Below, in pieces: positions 45,021 to 56,365 of a DNA stretch of 64,000 bases (position 1 is its first letter; every line of letters begins with the position of its first letter). This DNA comes from Desulfosporosinus nitroreducens (lineage in GTDB: Bacteria > Bacillota > Desulfitobacteriia > Desulfitobacteriales > Desulfitobacteriaceae). A model generated the notes under the pieces. That model had not been told where the DNA came from and searched no databases. It saw nothing but the letters and a program-made list of their open reading frames with translations. Position numbers and translations under genes: made by a program. The DNA lies in NCBI RefSeq assembly GCF_023897015.1, contig NZ_JAMHFY010000010.1:103237-167236 (forward strand), read 5' to 3'.

Positions 45021-46244
45021 ATGAATGATAGTCTAAAACCATCCCCTTCACCTTATCGTTGGGTTATTTTAATCGTAATGTGGTTTGCCATGTTTATTGG
45101 GAGTCTTACTCAATTTCAAGTTGCTGCTCTGGCTTTTTGGATTATCCCCGAATTGCAGTTGACGTCATCACAGTTTGCGTTGATTATGTCTGCCCCCATG
45201 TTGCCTGCCGTGCTCCTCAGCCTTGCGGCTGGTTCGCTTGCAGACCGGTTTGGAGTAAAAAAAGTGGTCACAGTGGGATTTGCTTTTTCTGTCGCAGGAG
45301 TATATTTTCGTTATCTCGCCACAGACTTTACGACATTGTTTAGTTTGATGGTTTTCTCAGGACTCAGTTCAGCCCTACTTAATGCTAATGCAGCTAAGTT
45401 GTTAGGTTCGTGGTTTCCGATGAAAAAAATGGGAACAGCAATGGGCCTTTACTTTTCTTCATACTCCGCAGGCATAACGGTTGCCTTAGCAACGTCTGCA
45501 ATGTTCCCATCTACTAAAAGTGCCTACGTAACAGCAGGGGTGTTGATGCTTTTTGTCTGGATTGCTTGGATGGTATTGATTAAAGTTAAGCCTGTCGGTG
45601 CACCAGAAATGCCTGTTATGCCTGTGATCAAGTATATAGGGGTTGTTATAAAGAGCAGAAATGTTTGGCTCGTCGGCTTTGGTTTGATGTTTTTCATGGG
45701 CGCCAATATGGCTTTTAACGGATTTTTCCCTAATGCTTTAAACGCTGTACGCGGCGTAGACCCAGTAACAGCTGGATTGTTGGCTTCTATTGTGACTCTT
45801 GGGACTATGTTGGGCTCAATTGCAGGCCCAGCTATGTCTGACCATGTCGGTATGATTAAGCCGTTTTTGGCCCCTGTAAGTATTTTGGGAGCATTCGCAA
45901 TGTATGCTGCCTGGATTGTACCGATTGGGGCGGCAATGTGGGTAACTCTCTTTGTTCTGGGGATCTTAATGGGAATCAGTATGCCGCTCCTTATGACGTT
46001 TCCTATGCTGCTTTCCGAAATAGGGCCTGTTTATGCGGGGACTGCTGGCGGAATGATTGCTACACTTCAGCTTCTCGGTGCTTTCGTGATCCCAGCCTTT
46101 GTTATCACTCCATTAGCAGGCACAAACTTTAGTATGCTTTTCGGTTTAAGCAGTTTATGTTTTGCCTTGTTAGGAGTGGTGTCCCTTTTTCTTCCTGAAC
46201 TTGGCACTAAATTACGTGTTAAGATTAAAAATGTCTCTGCATGA
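45021..46244 (+). CDS. MFS transporter, 12-helix (CynX/NNP-like)
   Basis: 407 residues with twelve hydrophobic segments. Motif A between helices 2 and 3 reads GSLADRFGVKKVV. The overall order resembles cyanate/nitrate-type and other anion permeases, but substrate cannot be assigned by sequence reading. AAAGGAGG precedes ATG 45021. Its place directly after the methyl-transfer genes makes it a candidate importer of their substrate, or exporter of a demethylated product. Confidence 0.85.
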   Translation: MNDSLKPSPSPYRWVILIVMWFAMFIGSLTQFQVAALAFWIIPELQLTSSQFALIMSAPMLPAVLLSLAAGSLADRFGVKKVVTVGFAFSVAGVYFRYLATDFTTLFSLMVFSGLSSALLNANAAKLLGSWFPMKKMGTAMGLYFSSYSAGITVALATSAMFPSTKSAYVTAGVLMLFVWIAWMVLIKVKPVGAPEMPVMPVIKYIGVVIKSRNVWLVGFGLMFFMGANMAFNGFFPNALNAVRGVDPVTAGLLASIVTLGTMLGSIAGPAMSDHVGMIKPFLAPVSILGAFAMYAAWIVPIGAAMWVTLFVLGILMGISMPLLMTFPMLLSEIGPVYAGTAGGMIATLQLLGAFVIPAFVITPLAGTNFSMLFGLSSLCFALLGVVSLFLPELGTKLRVKIKNVSA

Positions 46245-46274
46245 TTCGTTTCATTTTCCATATATCCCTAAATT

Positions 46275-46301
46275 AGGAGGTACCCGATTTGGGTGCCTCC
46301 T
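46275..46301 (+). terminator. Hairpin after the first MFS gene
   Basis: 11-bp stem with one G-U (46275-46285 with 46291-46301), no strong T-run. Confidence 0.5.
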
Positions 46302-46380
46302 AGTCTAGCTTTCATTTGAGTGCCTCAAGGTGTAAACTAAAATATATTAAAAATGTCACTAGAATGGAGTCAAGAGAACA

Positions 46381-47610
46381 ATGAAGACTAACATCGTTGA
46401 AGTTAATCAGAAAAGCCAGAAATACTTAGGAGAAAAAGGCCTGATTATCTTAATCGCCTTCTTAAGTGCATTTATTCCTTTGTCAACCGATCTCTACCTT
46501 CCAGCCTTGCCAAGAATGGCCGAAAATTTTAATGCCGCTCCAAGTTTAATTAATCTTACCCTAATATTGTTCTTTATCTTTTATGCTGCAGGCTCCCTTT
46601 TTTGGGGACCTCTCAGCGATAAATACGGACGTAAACGTATCTTGTTAATTGGGCTAGCTATTTACACGTTATCTAGTGCTTTGTGCGCTATTTCCGGAAA
46701 CGTGTATCAACTAATTTGGTTTCGAATTATACAGGCAATTGCCAGTGGAGCGGCAACAGCAGTTGCACAAGCAATGGTAAAGGATTGCTACTCCGGACGA
46801 AAACGTGTATCTGTTTTGGCTATAGTTACGTCAATGACCATGGTTGCCCCAATTGTAGCCCCGGTAGTTGGGGCATTGATCTTAAGGTTTACTTCATGGC
46901 GCGGGGTATTTATGGTCTTGGCAGTTATGGGCCTTTTAGTTACGCTTGCAGTGATTGCTCTGGAAGAAACCATTGACCAGCGGTCTAATGGAAGTATCCT
47001 GCAATCCTTAGGGAGTTTAGGAGTTGTCGCTAAAAACCCAGGATTTATGTCCCTTTTACTTACGTTTTCCCTGATGGCAATTCCTATGATGTCGTTCATT
47101 TCATCTTCATCCTATATTTATGTAAACCAATTTGGCTTAAGTGAACAGGTTTACAGTTATTTTTTTGCAGCTAATGCTTTTTTCATGGTGATTGGTCCCT
47201 TGCTTTATATGAAGATATCCAGGCTAGTTAAGCCTGTTTGGCTGATCACGGCAAGCTTTGTTATTGCTTGCATAAGCGGTGCATTTATAAGCACGATTGG
47301 GATTCATGGCCCCTGGTTATTTACCTTGGCATTAATTCCTGCAACCCTGGCGGGGAGCATCACCCGCCCTCCAAGTGCTAATCTAATGATGGAGCAGCAA
47401 AGGGGGGATACTGGAGCAGTTGTATCTCTTATGACTTTTGCCTTTACAGTATTTGGAAGCATTGGTATGATCATTATTTCATTGGATTGGGAAAATAGAG
47501 TTCTAGTAATGGGGCTTATGTATATAGTTTTTGCCGTCGCAAGTCTGACGGTCTGGAATCGGATTTCTAAAAAGTCGTTTGTTCAGCATGTTTTAAATAA
47601 AGCAGGTTAA
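46381..47610 (+). CDS. MFS transporter, Bcr/CflA type
   Basis: 409 residues with twelve helices. The opening FIPLSTDLYLPALP and motif A GPLSDKYGRKRILLIG are hallmarks of the Bcr/CflA drug-efflux subfamily, which exports sulfonamides, chloramphenicol analogues or natural products using protons. There is no good ribosome site before ATG 46381 (AATGGAGTCAAGAGAAC is the best). It is flanked by the first MFS gene and the corrinoid activator, so it could export a product of demethylation, though it may be unrelated. Confidence 0.88.
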   Translation: MKTNIVEVNQKSQKYLGEKGLIILIAFLSAFIPLSTDLYLPALPRMAENFNAAPSLINLTLILFFIFYAAGSLFWGPLSDKYGRKRILLIGLAIYTLSSALCAISGNVYQLIWFRIIQAIASGAATAVAQAMVKDCYSGRKRVSVLAIVTSMTMVAPIVAPVVGALILRFTSWRGVFMVLAVMGLLVTLAVIALEETIDQRSNGSILQSLGSLGVVAKNPGFMSLLLTFSLMAIPMMSFISSSSYIYVNQFGLSEQVYSYFFAANAFFMVIGPLLYMKISRLVKPVWLITASFVIACISGAFISTIGIHGPWLFTLALIPATLAGSITRPPSANLMMEQQRGDTGAVVSLMTFAFTVFGSIGMIIISLDWENRVLVMGLMYIVFAVASLTVWNRISKKSFVQHVLNKAG

Positions 47611-47719
47611 GTTTAAACTCAAAAACCAAAGCCTTATGGGTAATATATCGGCTGAATTTTAAAATGATAATGGAACGGTTACTGTAACAGTGCTTTGATT
47701 TAACGAAGGAGTGCTAGAG

Positions 47720-49561
47720 ATGATTAATATCACTTTTTTACCCTCGAGAAAAGTTGTTCAGACTCCAGTCGGATCTACTATTCTGCAGGCCGCAAGCGTC
47801 GCTGGAGTGCAAGTGGAAAGCACTTGCGGCGGTAAAGGGATTTGTGGTAAATGCAAAGTTCAAATTCTGTCAAAGAACTCTTCTCTAACAGCTCAAGTTT
47901 CGTTGATTGAAAAAAAGTTTCTAAGTGCTTCCAAATTATCAGCTGGAGAAGTTTTAGCCTGTCAACGGGTCTTAACTGAGGATATGGTTGTTAAAGTTCA
48001 AGAACAAAAGGAGGTCCATAAGCGGAAGACAGATCTTGTTGGGTTAGGGCACGCTGCTATAGCACCAAGTGTAGGAAAGTATCCAATAAAATTGACTAAG
48101 CCAAGTGCGGAGGATCAGACTCCAGACTGGGATCGGCTCTTGGCCTCTTTGCCGGTTTCAGGGGTTGACTTCAACCTTTCATTGGCGGCTTCTTTACCAA
48201 GGGTATTTCGAGAGGGAGATTTCTTGGTGACGGCAGTGCTAGATGGAGATAAACTTTTAGGAGTGGAACCAGGCGATACGTCTGGGCGTTGTTTTGGAGC
48301 GGCGATTGATATCGGGACAACAACGATTGTCGTTTATCTAATGGATCTGAACAGTGGTACAGTTATAAACAGCGGCGCTGTGACAAATCCCCAACAGGCC
48401 TTCGGTGCTGATGTCATTTCTCGGATTACTCACGCAGCGAAGGGTCCAGACCAATTGAGAGAGTTACAAGAAAAGGTGATCGAGGGACTCAATACAATTA
48501 TTGCGCGATTATGCCAAGAAAGCGGAATAAGCAGGGTGGAAATTTACCAGGTTGTAGCTGTGGGCAACACAACATTGGCCCACCTGTTTCTCGGAATTGA
48601 TCCAACCTATTTGGCCCCAGCGCCGTTTATACCTGTCTTTAGTAGATCAGTTGAAGTACAAGCGAAGGAGTTGGGACTAAAAATTTTAGATACTGGGACC
48701 GTTATATTGCTTCCTAATGTGGCTGGTTATGTTGGATCAGATACGGTAGGAGTTATGTTAGCGGCGGAGGCAGATCGTTTACCCGGGGTCAGCCTAATCG
48801 TAGATATAGGCACGAACGGAGAAATTGTTCTGTGTGGGAAGGATAGAATCTTAACCTGCTCAACTGCTGCGGGACCTGCTTTCGAAGGGGCGGAGATTAA
48901 ATATGGTATGCGTGCGGCAGAGGGTGCTATCGAAGGTGTGCGAATTACTGAGGATGTTGAATTAGATGTCATCGCTGGGGGTAAGCCAAGAGGAATATGT
49001 GGCTCCGGCCTGATTGATGCTATCGCCGAAATGCATAAAGTCGGGGTTATTACCCCTACAGGTCGATATGCCAGTGGACCTGTACTTGAAAAGCTTCCCT
49101 CCTCGGTGCGCGACCGGTTGCGCAAAACCGCACGGGCAAGCGAGTTTGTGCTGGTATGGGGGGATGATTCTGCCACAGGAGAGGATATCATACTTTCCCA
49201 AAAGGATATCCGAGAAATGCAGCTTGCAAAAGGAGCCATTATGGCTGGGATTATGATTCTATGCCGGGAAATGGGAATTGCTCCACAGGAAATCGACAGA
49301 GTCCTGCTTGCCGGAGCGTTTGGCAATTATATTAGGAAGGAAAGTGCTGTAAGAATTGGATTGTTGCCGTCCTTGCCATTGGAACAGATTGTGACGATTG
49401 GGAATGCTGCTGGTGATGGGGCAAAAATGGCCTTGATATCGACGGAAGAGAGAACTCGAGCGGATTTGCTTTCTAGGCGGGCTGAGCATGTGGAACTTTC
49501 TAATAAGAAGGAATTTCAGCAAGAATTACTGAAAGGACTGGATTTTAAGGCAATGGTTTAA
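47720..49561 (+). CDS. Reductive activator of corrinoid enzymes (RACE; ASKHA, DUF4445)
   Basis: 613 residues from ATG 47720 with AAGGAG eight bases upstream; GTG 47711 overlaps that site. An N-terminal plant-type [2Fe-2S] ferredoxin has C36, C42 and C45 (CGGKGICGKC) and a fourth cysteine in VLACQR. A linker follows, then an ASKHA-type ATPase core with DIGTTTIVVYL, IVDIGTNGEI, the glycine-rich RGICGSGLIDAIAE and LLAGAFGNYIRK. It uses ATP and low-potential electrons to return inactive Co(II) corrinoid to Co(I). It is exactly the maintenance enzyme required by the two corrinoid proteins. Confidence 0.93.
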   Translation: MINITFLPSRKVVQTPVGSTILQAASVAGVQVESTCGGKGICGKCKVQILSKNSSLTAQVSLIEKKFLSASKLSAGEVLACQRVLTEDMVVKVQEQKEVHKRKTDLVGLGHAAIAPSVGKYPIKLTKPSAEDQTPDWDRLLASLPVSGVDFNLSLAASLPRVFREGDFLVTAVLDGDKLLGVEPGDTSGRCFGAAIDIGTTTIVVYLMDLNSGTVINSGAVTNPQQAFGADVISRITHAAKGPDQLRELQEKVIEGLNTIIARLCQESGISRVEIYQVVAVGNTTLAHLFLGIDPTYLAPAPFIPVFSRSVEVQAKELGLKILDTGTVILLPNVAGYVGSDTVGVMLAAEADRLPGVSLIVDIGTNGEIVLCGKDRILTCSTAAGPAFEGAEIKYGMRAAEGAIEGVRITEDVELDVIAGGKPRGICGSGLIDAIAEMHKVGVITPTGRYASGPVLEKLPSSVRDRLRKTARASEFVLVWGDDSATGEDIILSQKDIREMQLAKGAIMAGIMILCREMGIAPQEIDRVLLAGAFGNYIRKESAVRIGLLPSLPLEQIVTIGNAAGDGAKMALISTEERTRADLLSRRAEHVELSNKKEFQQELLKGLDFKAMV

Positions 49562-50066
49562 GCTAATTATAGCCGGATCTATTTATGGCCGTTTGCAATC
49601 CCTTTGCAAACGGGCAATTCTGTAGCTCAGATGTCTCAGGAAGAATCCGGGCTCGCCCTATTCTTAAGTAAGCTCTTGTTAAGTGAGGGAAATAATAATA
49701 AGGTTAATAGAGACAAGTCTCCATTAACCTTATTTATGTTGCTATATTTTATTTTCGAGAGAGGCTAGTGTCATTTGCCCTTCCACTCCACCATCCTTCG
49801 GCATTTTATTTGTTTTTACACCCGTTTTCTTGCATATTTTTCCTTAAAAATGAAAATCCAGAAGTTCCTATACTCTGTAGAGGAGGTAATATTTTAAAAT
49901 TATGGTCAAATGGCTTATAATATAAGTTCCCCTATCGCGTCCATTACCTTTTGGTATAGCAAATAATTATTGTGATATCTTAAAGAAGACATGACTGATA
50001 GCAAATCAAGCTACAGCAGGACGTACAGTATGTTATAATAAGCACAAGAAGTGAGGTGAAGTGGTC
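49562..50066. other. Intergenic region before pcrA
   Basis: Holds a perfect 10-bp hairpin (49589-49613) without T-run, and a terminator (separate entry). An AGAGGAGG site near 49880 is followed only by a seven-codon frame. No other gene seen. Confidence 0.4.
49697..49734 (+). terminator. Intrinsic terminator after the activator gene
   Basis: AATAAGGTTAAT (49697-49708) pairs with ATTAACCTTATT (49723-49734), with an inner GAGAC/GTCTC pairing. The 3' side is T-rich. Confidence 0.75.
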
Positions 50067-52334
50067 TTGTACCGGTTAGACGATTTAAATCCTATGCAGC
50101 GGGAAGCTGCAGAGCATAAAGAAGGGCCGCTTCTAATTTTGGCGGGAGCAGGGTCGGGGAAGACTCGAGTGCTAACCTACAGAATTGCCCATTTGATTGC
50201 TCAGGGAGTAGAACCCAGCAAAATATTAGCAATTACGTTTACCAATAAAGCGGCGAAAGAGATGCGGGAACGAGTGACCACTTTGCTGGGCAGTGAGGGA
50301 TATGGACTTTGGGTTACGACATTTCACTCAGCATGTGTCCGCATTTTGAGACGTGAAATTGATAATCTGCCAGGATATACTAAAAACTTTGTTATTTACG
50401 ATACGGGAGATCAACAGTCAGTTATCAAAGCCTGTTTAAAAGAACAAAATTATGACGAAAAGAAATTCCCAGTGCGCAGTGTTGCGGCGGTTATTAGTGA
50501 TGCCAAGAACAAACTGCAAGATCCTGAAGAGTTTTCCTATAAGGCTGCCAGTTATTTTGAACAAAAAGTTGTAGATATTTACCGTTCTTATCAGAAACGA
50601 CTGAAGAGTAATAATGCTCTTGATTTTGATGATATTATCATGCTCACGGTTCAGCTCTTTCAGCAAAGAGACCATGTCTATCGGTACTATCAGGATAAAT
50701 TCCGCTATATTATGGTGGATGAGTACCAAGATACGAACCATGCTCAGTATATGCTGATTAAACTTTTGGCGAGTAAATATCGCAATCTCTGTGTGGTGGG
50801 AGATGATGATCAATCCGTCTATGGATGGCGCGGGGCGGATATCCAAAATATCCTTGATTTTGAGAGGGATTATCCGGAAGCTAAAGTCATTAAACTGGAA
50901 CAAAATTATCGTTCGACTCAGAAGATTCTTAATGCCGCTAATGCAGTGGTTAGTAATAATGAATCACGTAAAGAAAAGTCACTCTGGACTGAAAATTCGG
51001 AGGGACAGTCTGTGGTGTGTTATGTTGGGGCTGATGAGCGAGATGAGGCCAGCTATGTTGTTAATCGTATCCAACGGTTACATGAGCTGGAAGGGCGCCC
51101 CTTTAATGATTTCGCTATTCTTTACCGGACGAATGCCCAATCCCGTGCTCTGGAGGAGCGTCTGATGAAGGAGTCTACGCCCTATCGTGTTTTCTCAGGG
51201 CTGAAATTCTATCAGCGTATGGAGATCAAGGACATCTTAGCTTATTTACGAGTCCTCTATAATCCTGCTGATCAAGTGAGCTTTGCTCGTGTGCTTAATG
51301 TGCCTAAACGAAGCCTGGGAGACACCACTCTGCAAAAAATTTTAGAATATGCTAATGAACAAGGAATGCCTGTGCTGGACGCAATTTTGGAGGCTGAGTA
51401 TATTCCGGAATTGACAACACGTGCTAAGAAACCGTTAATCGCCTTTGCCCACCTGATGCAGGGTTTGATAAGTTTTGCCCGAGAGTCAAGTGTCTCTGAT
51501 TTGGTGGAAGAGATTCTGAACAAGACAGGGTACAAAGCGATCCTAGAGGCGGAAGATACACCAGAAGCGGAGACGCGTTTGCAAAACCTGATGGAATTTC
51601 TCTCCGTAACGGCTGAGTATGATGCGAAAGCAACTTTGGCTGCTCAAAATGCCTTAAATGATGGGGCTGAAGAAGAGGTTGTCCCGGGCTTGAGCGGATT
51701 CTTAGAACAGGTTTCTTTAGTTGCTGATATTGATGAATTAGACCAAGCTGAGGAAGCTGTAGCTTTGATGACCATGCATAGTGCGAAGGGGCTGGAATAC
51801 CCGGTTGTTTTTGTGGTTGGTATGGAAGATGGCATTTTTCCCAGTAGCCGTTCACTCGTGGAACCGGCTGTTTTAGAAGAAGAACGTCGACTTTGCTATG
51901 TCGCCATCACCCGAGCGAGGGAAAAACTATACCTGTGTAATACAGAGATGCGGATGCTCTATGGCAAGACGCAATACAATCAGCCCTCTCGCTTTTTGAT
52001 GGAGATTCCGTCCGAATTAATGACGGATATTGACCCGCTTGATCCGCCAAAACGTCGTCCTGTTGCTCCGTCTAAACCGGCAGGGAGACGGAATGCCGTG
52101 TCAGATCGAACCATTCCTTTAGGTTCGGGGTCGTGGGAAAAGGATTTTGGAAGCAAGGTGGTTATTAAAGGGGGTGAGGCGCATCATATAGGAGAAAAAG
52201 TGGAACACGCGACGTTTGGTCGAGGGATTATTGTCTCCATAAAGGGAGAGGGAAATCAGGCAGAACTGACGATTGTTTTTGACAGTGGAATCAAGAAATT
52301 AATGGCTGAGTATGCCAAGTTAACGAAACTGTGA
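50067..52334 (+). CDS. pcrA: ATP-dependent DNA helicase PcrA (UvrD/Rep family)
   Basis: 755 residues from TTG 50067 (AGGTG eight bases upstream); GTG 50061 is the alternative. Superfamily 1A motifs are in order: Q-motif LDDLNPMQREA, motif I GAGSGKT (27-33), VDEYQDTN, GDDDQSVYGWRGAD, EQNYRST, VALMTMHSAKGLEYP and LCYVAITRAR. The C-terminal tail has the Tudor-like KVEHATFGRGII typical of PcrA. It unwinds DNA 3' to 5' in repair and replication-fork maintenance. ppaC and ligA follow, as loosely linked housekeeping genes. Confidence 0.95.
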   Translation: MYRLDDLNPMQREAAEHKEGPLLILAGAGSGKTRVLTYRIAHLIAQGVEPSKILAITFTNKAAKEMRERVTTLLGSEGYGLWVTTFHSACVRILRREIDNLPGYTKNFVIYDTGDQQSVIKACLKEQNYDEKKFPVRSVAAVISDAKNKLQDPEEFSYKAASYFEQKVVDIYRSYQKRLKSNNALDFDDIIMLTVQLFQQRDHVYRYYQDKFRYIMVDEYQDTNHAQYMLIKLLASKYRNLCVVGDDDQSVYGWRGADIQNILDFERDYPEAKVIKLEQNYRSTQKILNAANAVVSNNESRKEKSLWTENSEGQSVVCYVGADERDEASYVVNRIQRLHELEGRPFNDFAILYRTNAQSRALEERLMKESTPYRVFSGLKFYQRMEIKDILAYLRVLYNPADQVSFARVLNVPKRSLGDTTLQKILEYANEQGMPVLDAILEAEYIPELTTRAKKPLIAFAHLMQGLISFARESSVSDLVEEILNKTGYKAILEAEDTPEAETRLQNLMEFLSVTAEYDAKATLAAQNALNDGAEEEVVPGLSGFLEQVSLVADIDELDQAEEAVALMTMHSAKGLEYPVVFVVGMEDGIFPSSRSLVEPAVLEEERRLCYVAITRAREKLYLCNTEMRMLYGKTQYNQPSRFLMEIPSELMTDIDPLDPPKRRPVAPSKPAGRRNAVSDRTIPLGSGSWEKDFGSKVVIKGGEAHHIGEKVEHATFGRGIIVSIKGEGNQAELTIVFDSGIKKLMAEYAKLTKL

Positions 52335-52394
52335 CATTTTTTATCCCATGGTGCATTTCAAAAATTGAGGAAGAGAAAGGTTTAGGTGTTAAAT

Positions 52395-53327
52395 ATGTCT
52401 GATGTAATTTATATTGTTGGTCATAAAAGTCCAGATACAGATTCTGTTTGCTCAGCGATCGCTTTGGCTAAGTTGAAAGAACTCACGGGGACAGCCAATG
52501 TTGTTCCTTGTTCAGCTGGAAAACTCAATAAAGAGACTGAGTATGTACTTGATTTTTATGGAGTAGCTATTCCTCAGGTCTTAGAGTCCGTAGAAGCAGG
52601 TCAAAAGTTGGTTCTTGTTGACCACAATGAGTGGGGCCAAGCGGTTGCTGGTGGAGACCAAGCTAAACTTATCGAAGTTATCGATCATCACAAAATCGGT
52701 GGCCTTCAAACAGCTGATCCTATCCATATCCGCATCGAGCCTGTCGGTTCCACATGTACAATTGTAGCTAAGGCTTATAAGGAAGCTGGCTTAGTTCCTG
52801 AAAAAGCAATTGCTGGAATTTTACTCGCAGCTATTCTTTCTGATACAGTAATCTTTAAATCCCCAACTTGCACTGAGGAAGATAAGGCAATCGCTGCTGA
52901 ACTCGCTGCGATCGCAGGAGTTGATCCAAAAACTTTTGGTATTGACATGTTCAAAGCGTCTTCCAACATTGCAGAGCGCACCCCGCAAAGTATGATTGAG
53001 GAAGACCTCAAAGCCTTCACCATGGGAGCTCATAAAATTGGTGTTGGACAAGTCAGCCTCATGGGAATGGAAGGATTCGAAGACGTTCGGGCAAACTTAA
53101 CCGCCGCTATTGAAGCTCATCGTGTAGCTCAGGAAATGAAATATCTTTGCTTAATGATTACAGATATTTTAACTGATCACACAGAGCTGATCGTTAAAGG
53201 GGACAACCCTGAAGAAGTAGCTAAAGCCTTCGGCAAAGAGATTGTCAATGGAAGCGTTGCGTTGCCAGGCGTTCTTTCCCGTAAGAAGCAAGTTGTTCCA
53301 CAAATGACAACATATTTCCAAGGCTAA
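52395..53327 (+). CDS. ppaC: Manganese-dependent inorganic pyrophosphatase (family II)
   Basis: 310 residues from ATG 52395 with AGGTG upstream; an in-frame GTG at 52386 precedes it. The DHH domain has VGHKSPDTDSV, VDHNE and the signature D97-H98-H99 (IDHHKIGG). The DHHA2 domain ends in SRKKQVVPQ, the substrate-binding loop. There is no CBS insert, so it is the short, constitutive form. It hydrolyses PPi to drive biosynthesis. Confidence 0.95.
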   Translation: MSDVIYIVGHKSPDTDSVCSAIALAKLKELTGTANVVPCSAGKLNKETEYVLDFYGVAIPQVLESVEAGQKLVLVDHNEWGQAVAGGDQAKLIEVIDHHKIGGLQTADPIHIRIEPVGSTCTIVAKAYKEAGLVPEKAIAGILLAAILSDTVIFKSPTCTEEDKAIAAELAAIAGVDPKTFGIDMFKASSNIAERTPQSMIEEDLKAFTMGAHKIGVGQVSLMGMEGFEDVRANLTAAIEAHRVAQEMKYLCLMITDILTDHTELIVKGDNPEEVAKAFGKEIVNGSVALPGVLSRKKQVVPQMTTYFQG

Positions 53328-53367
53328 TTATTATTACCTAATAACCTCGCCGAATAAGAGAATTGAA

Positions 53368-53411
53368 GGGGATGTAACTGAACTGTTTTGAGGTTTGTTA
53401 CACCCCTTTTT
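53368..53411 (+). terminator. Intrinsic terminator of ppaC
   Basis: GGGG(A)TGTAAC (53368-53378) pairs with GTTACACCCC (53397-53406) with one bulge, then a T-run. Confidence 0.85.
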
Positions 53412-53434
53412 GTTTAGGAATTTTCCATATATAT

Positions 53435-53472
53435 AGAGGATTATTCTCCACTTGGTTGGTGAATAATCCTCT
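53435..53472 (+). terminator. Second hairpin between ppaC and ligA
   Basis: 12-bp perfect stem (53435-53446 with 53461-53472) with a 14-base loop and a weak T stretch. It may be a back-up terminator. Nothing else is recognised before ligA. Confidence 0.45.
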
Positions 53473-53600
53473 ATTTGTGGGTTGGCGAAACCACCAAGTA
53501 AGTTTTGGGTCGTTTTTTAAGGTGGATAATGATTTAGTGAGCGATATCATGGAAAGAATAGTATGAATTAGTTATTTACTTTTAAAGGCTCGTCATATGA

Positions 53601-55625
<2,025 letters not shown>

Positions 55626-55630
55626 TTAGT

Positions 55631-55669
55631 GAAAGACAGTCTCACTTCATCAGAGTGAGACCGTCTTTC
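55631..55669. terminator. Bidirectional terminator between ligA and the small minus-strand gene
   Basis: Arms 55631-55646 and 55654-55669 pair with one mismatch. It is T-rich on the plus side. It overlaps the last two bases of the minus-strand stop codon. Confidence 0.8.
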
Positions 55670-55865
55670 ACGTTTTGTTTTCAGTTTGCTGAGTTTGTAA
55701 CTTGATTAGCTGATCTAACTTCTGTACCAGCTCTTTATCCGTTGCTTCTTTTCGTTTAAAAAACCGTATTGCACTTACTATTAAGTATATGAAGAGTAAG
55801 GGAAGTAAAAGGGAAAAAATTGTAGCTAAAATCGTGAAATCAAATTGTATTGGGTTGCCCTCCAT
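55668..55865 (-). CDS. Small single-span membrane protein
   Basis: 65 residues. One strong hydrophobic segment (about 12-34) is followed by a basic patch (FFKRKE) and a helical Lys/Gln-rich tail that could form a coiled coil. GGAGGTGATTATTT precedes ATG 55865, a clear ribosome site, so it is a real gene. Predicted orientation is N-terminus outside. Function unknown. It is convergent with ligA and divergent from gatC. Confidence 0.75.
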   Translation of the reverse strand: MEGNPIQFDFTILATIFSLLLPLLFIYLIVSAIRFFKRKEATDKELVQKLDQLIKLQTQQTENKT

Positions 55866-56048
55866 AAATAATCACCTCCATGTGAAAAGTATATCATCTT
55901 TATCCCTAAAGGAACATAATTCCAGATTAAGAACTTAACGCCGATAAGGTTCCTGCCGCGGAAAGTAAGCCGTTTTTATTGCTCCCTTCCTCTATATTTG
56001 TTATGATAAAGGATAAAGCAACAAAATATCCAAGGGAAGGTGAATAAG

Positions 56049-56339
56049 TTGTCAATTTCACGTGAAGACGTTGAATACGTGGCGGCATTGGCGCGCCTAG
56101 AGTTAACTGAACAAGAAACTCAAGAGTATACCGAGCAACTTAACTCCATTTTAGGCTATGCGGCAATGTTGGAGAGATTAGACACGACCGATGTGGTACC
56201 TACGGCTCATGCTGTTCCTTTGCACAATGTACTGCGCGAGGACCAAGTGGGATCATCTATTAATCATGAAAAAGCCCTCAGGAATGCCCCCGATGGGGAA
56301 GAGGGGTTCTTTAGAGTACCGAAAATTAGTTTGACTTAG
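56049..56339 (+). CDS. gatC: Glutamyl/aspartyl-tRNA amidotransferase subunit C
   Basis: 96 residues from TTG 56049, seven bases after AAGGTG. Starting there gives the usual N-terminus MSISREDVEYVAALARLEL; GTG 56040 would overlap the ribosome site. The C-terminal PDGEEGFFRVPKI is the conserved end of GatC. It bridges GatA and GatB in the complex that converts Glu-tRNA-Gln (and Asp-tRNA-Asn) to the amide form. It is the first gene of gatCAB. Confidence 0.95.
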   Translation: MSISREDVEYVAALARLELTEQETQEYTEQLNSILGYAAMLERLDTTDVVPTAHAVPLHNVLREDQVGSSINHEKALRNAPDGEEGFFRVPKISLT

Positions 56340-56365
56340 TTTGATTGGAAAGGAGACTGCGGAAG

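Noticed and set aside
48727..49326. 199-codon minus-strand frame
   Set aside because: Antisense shadow of the corrinoid activator; Ser/Ile/Pro-rich composition typical of reverse frames and no ribosome site.
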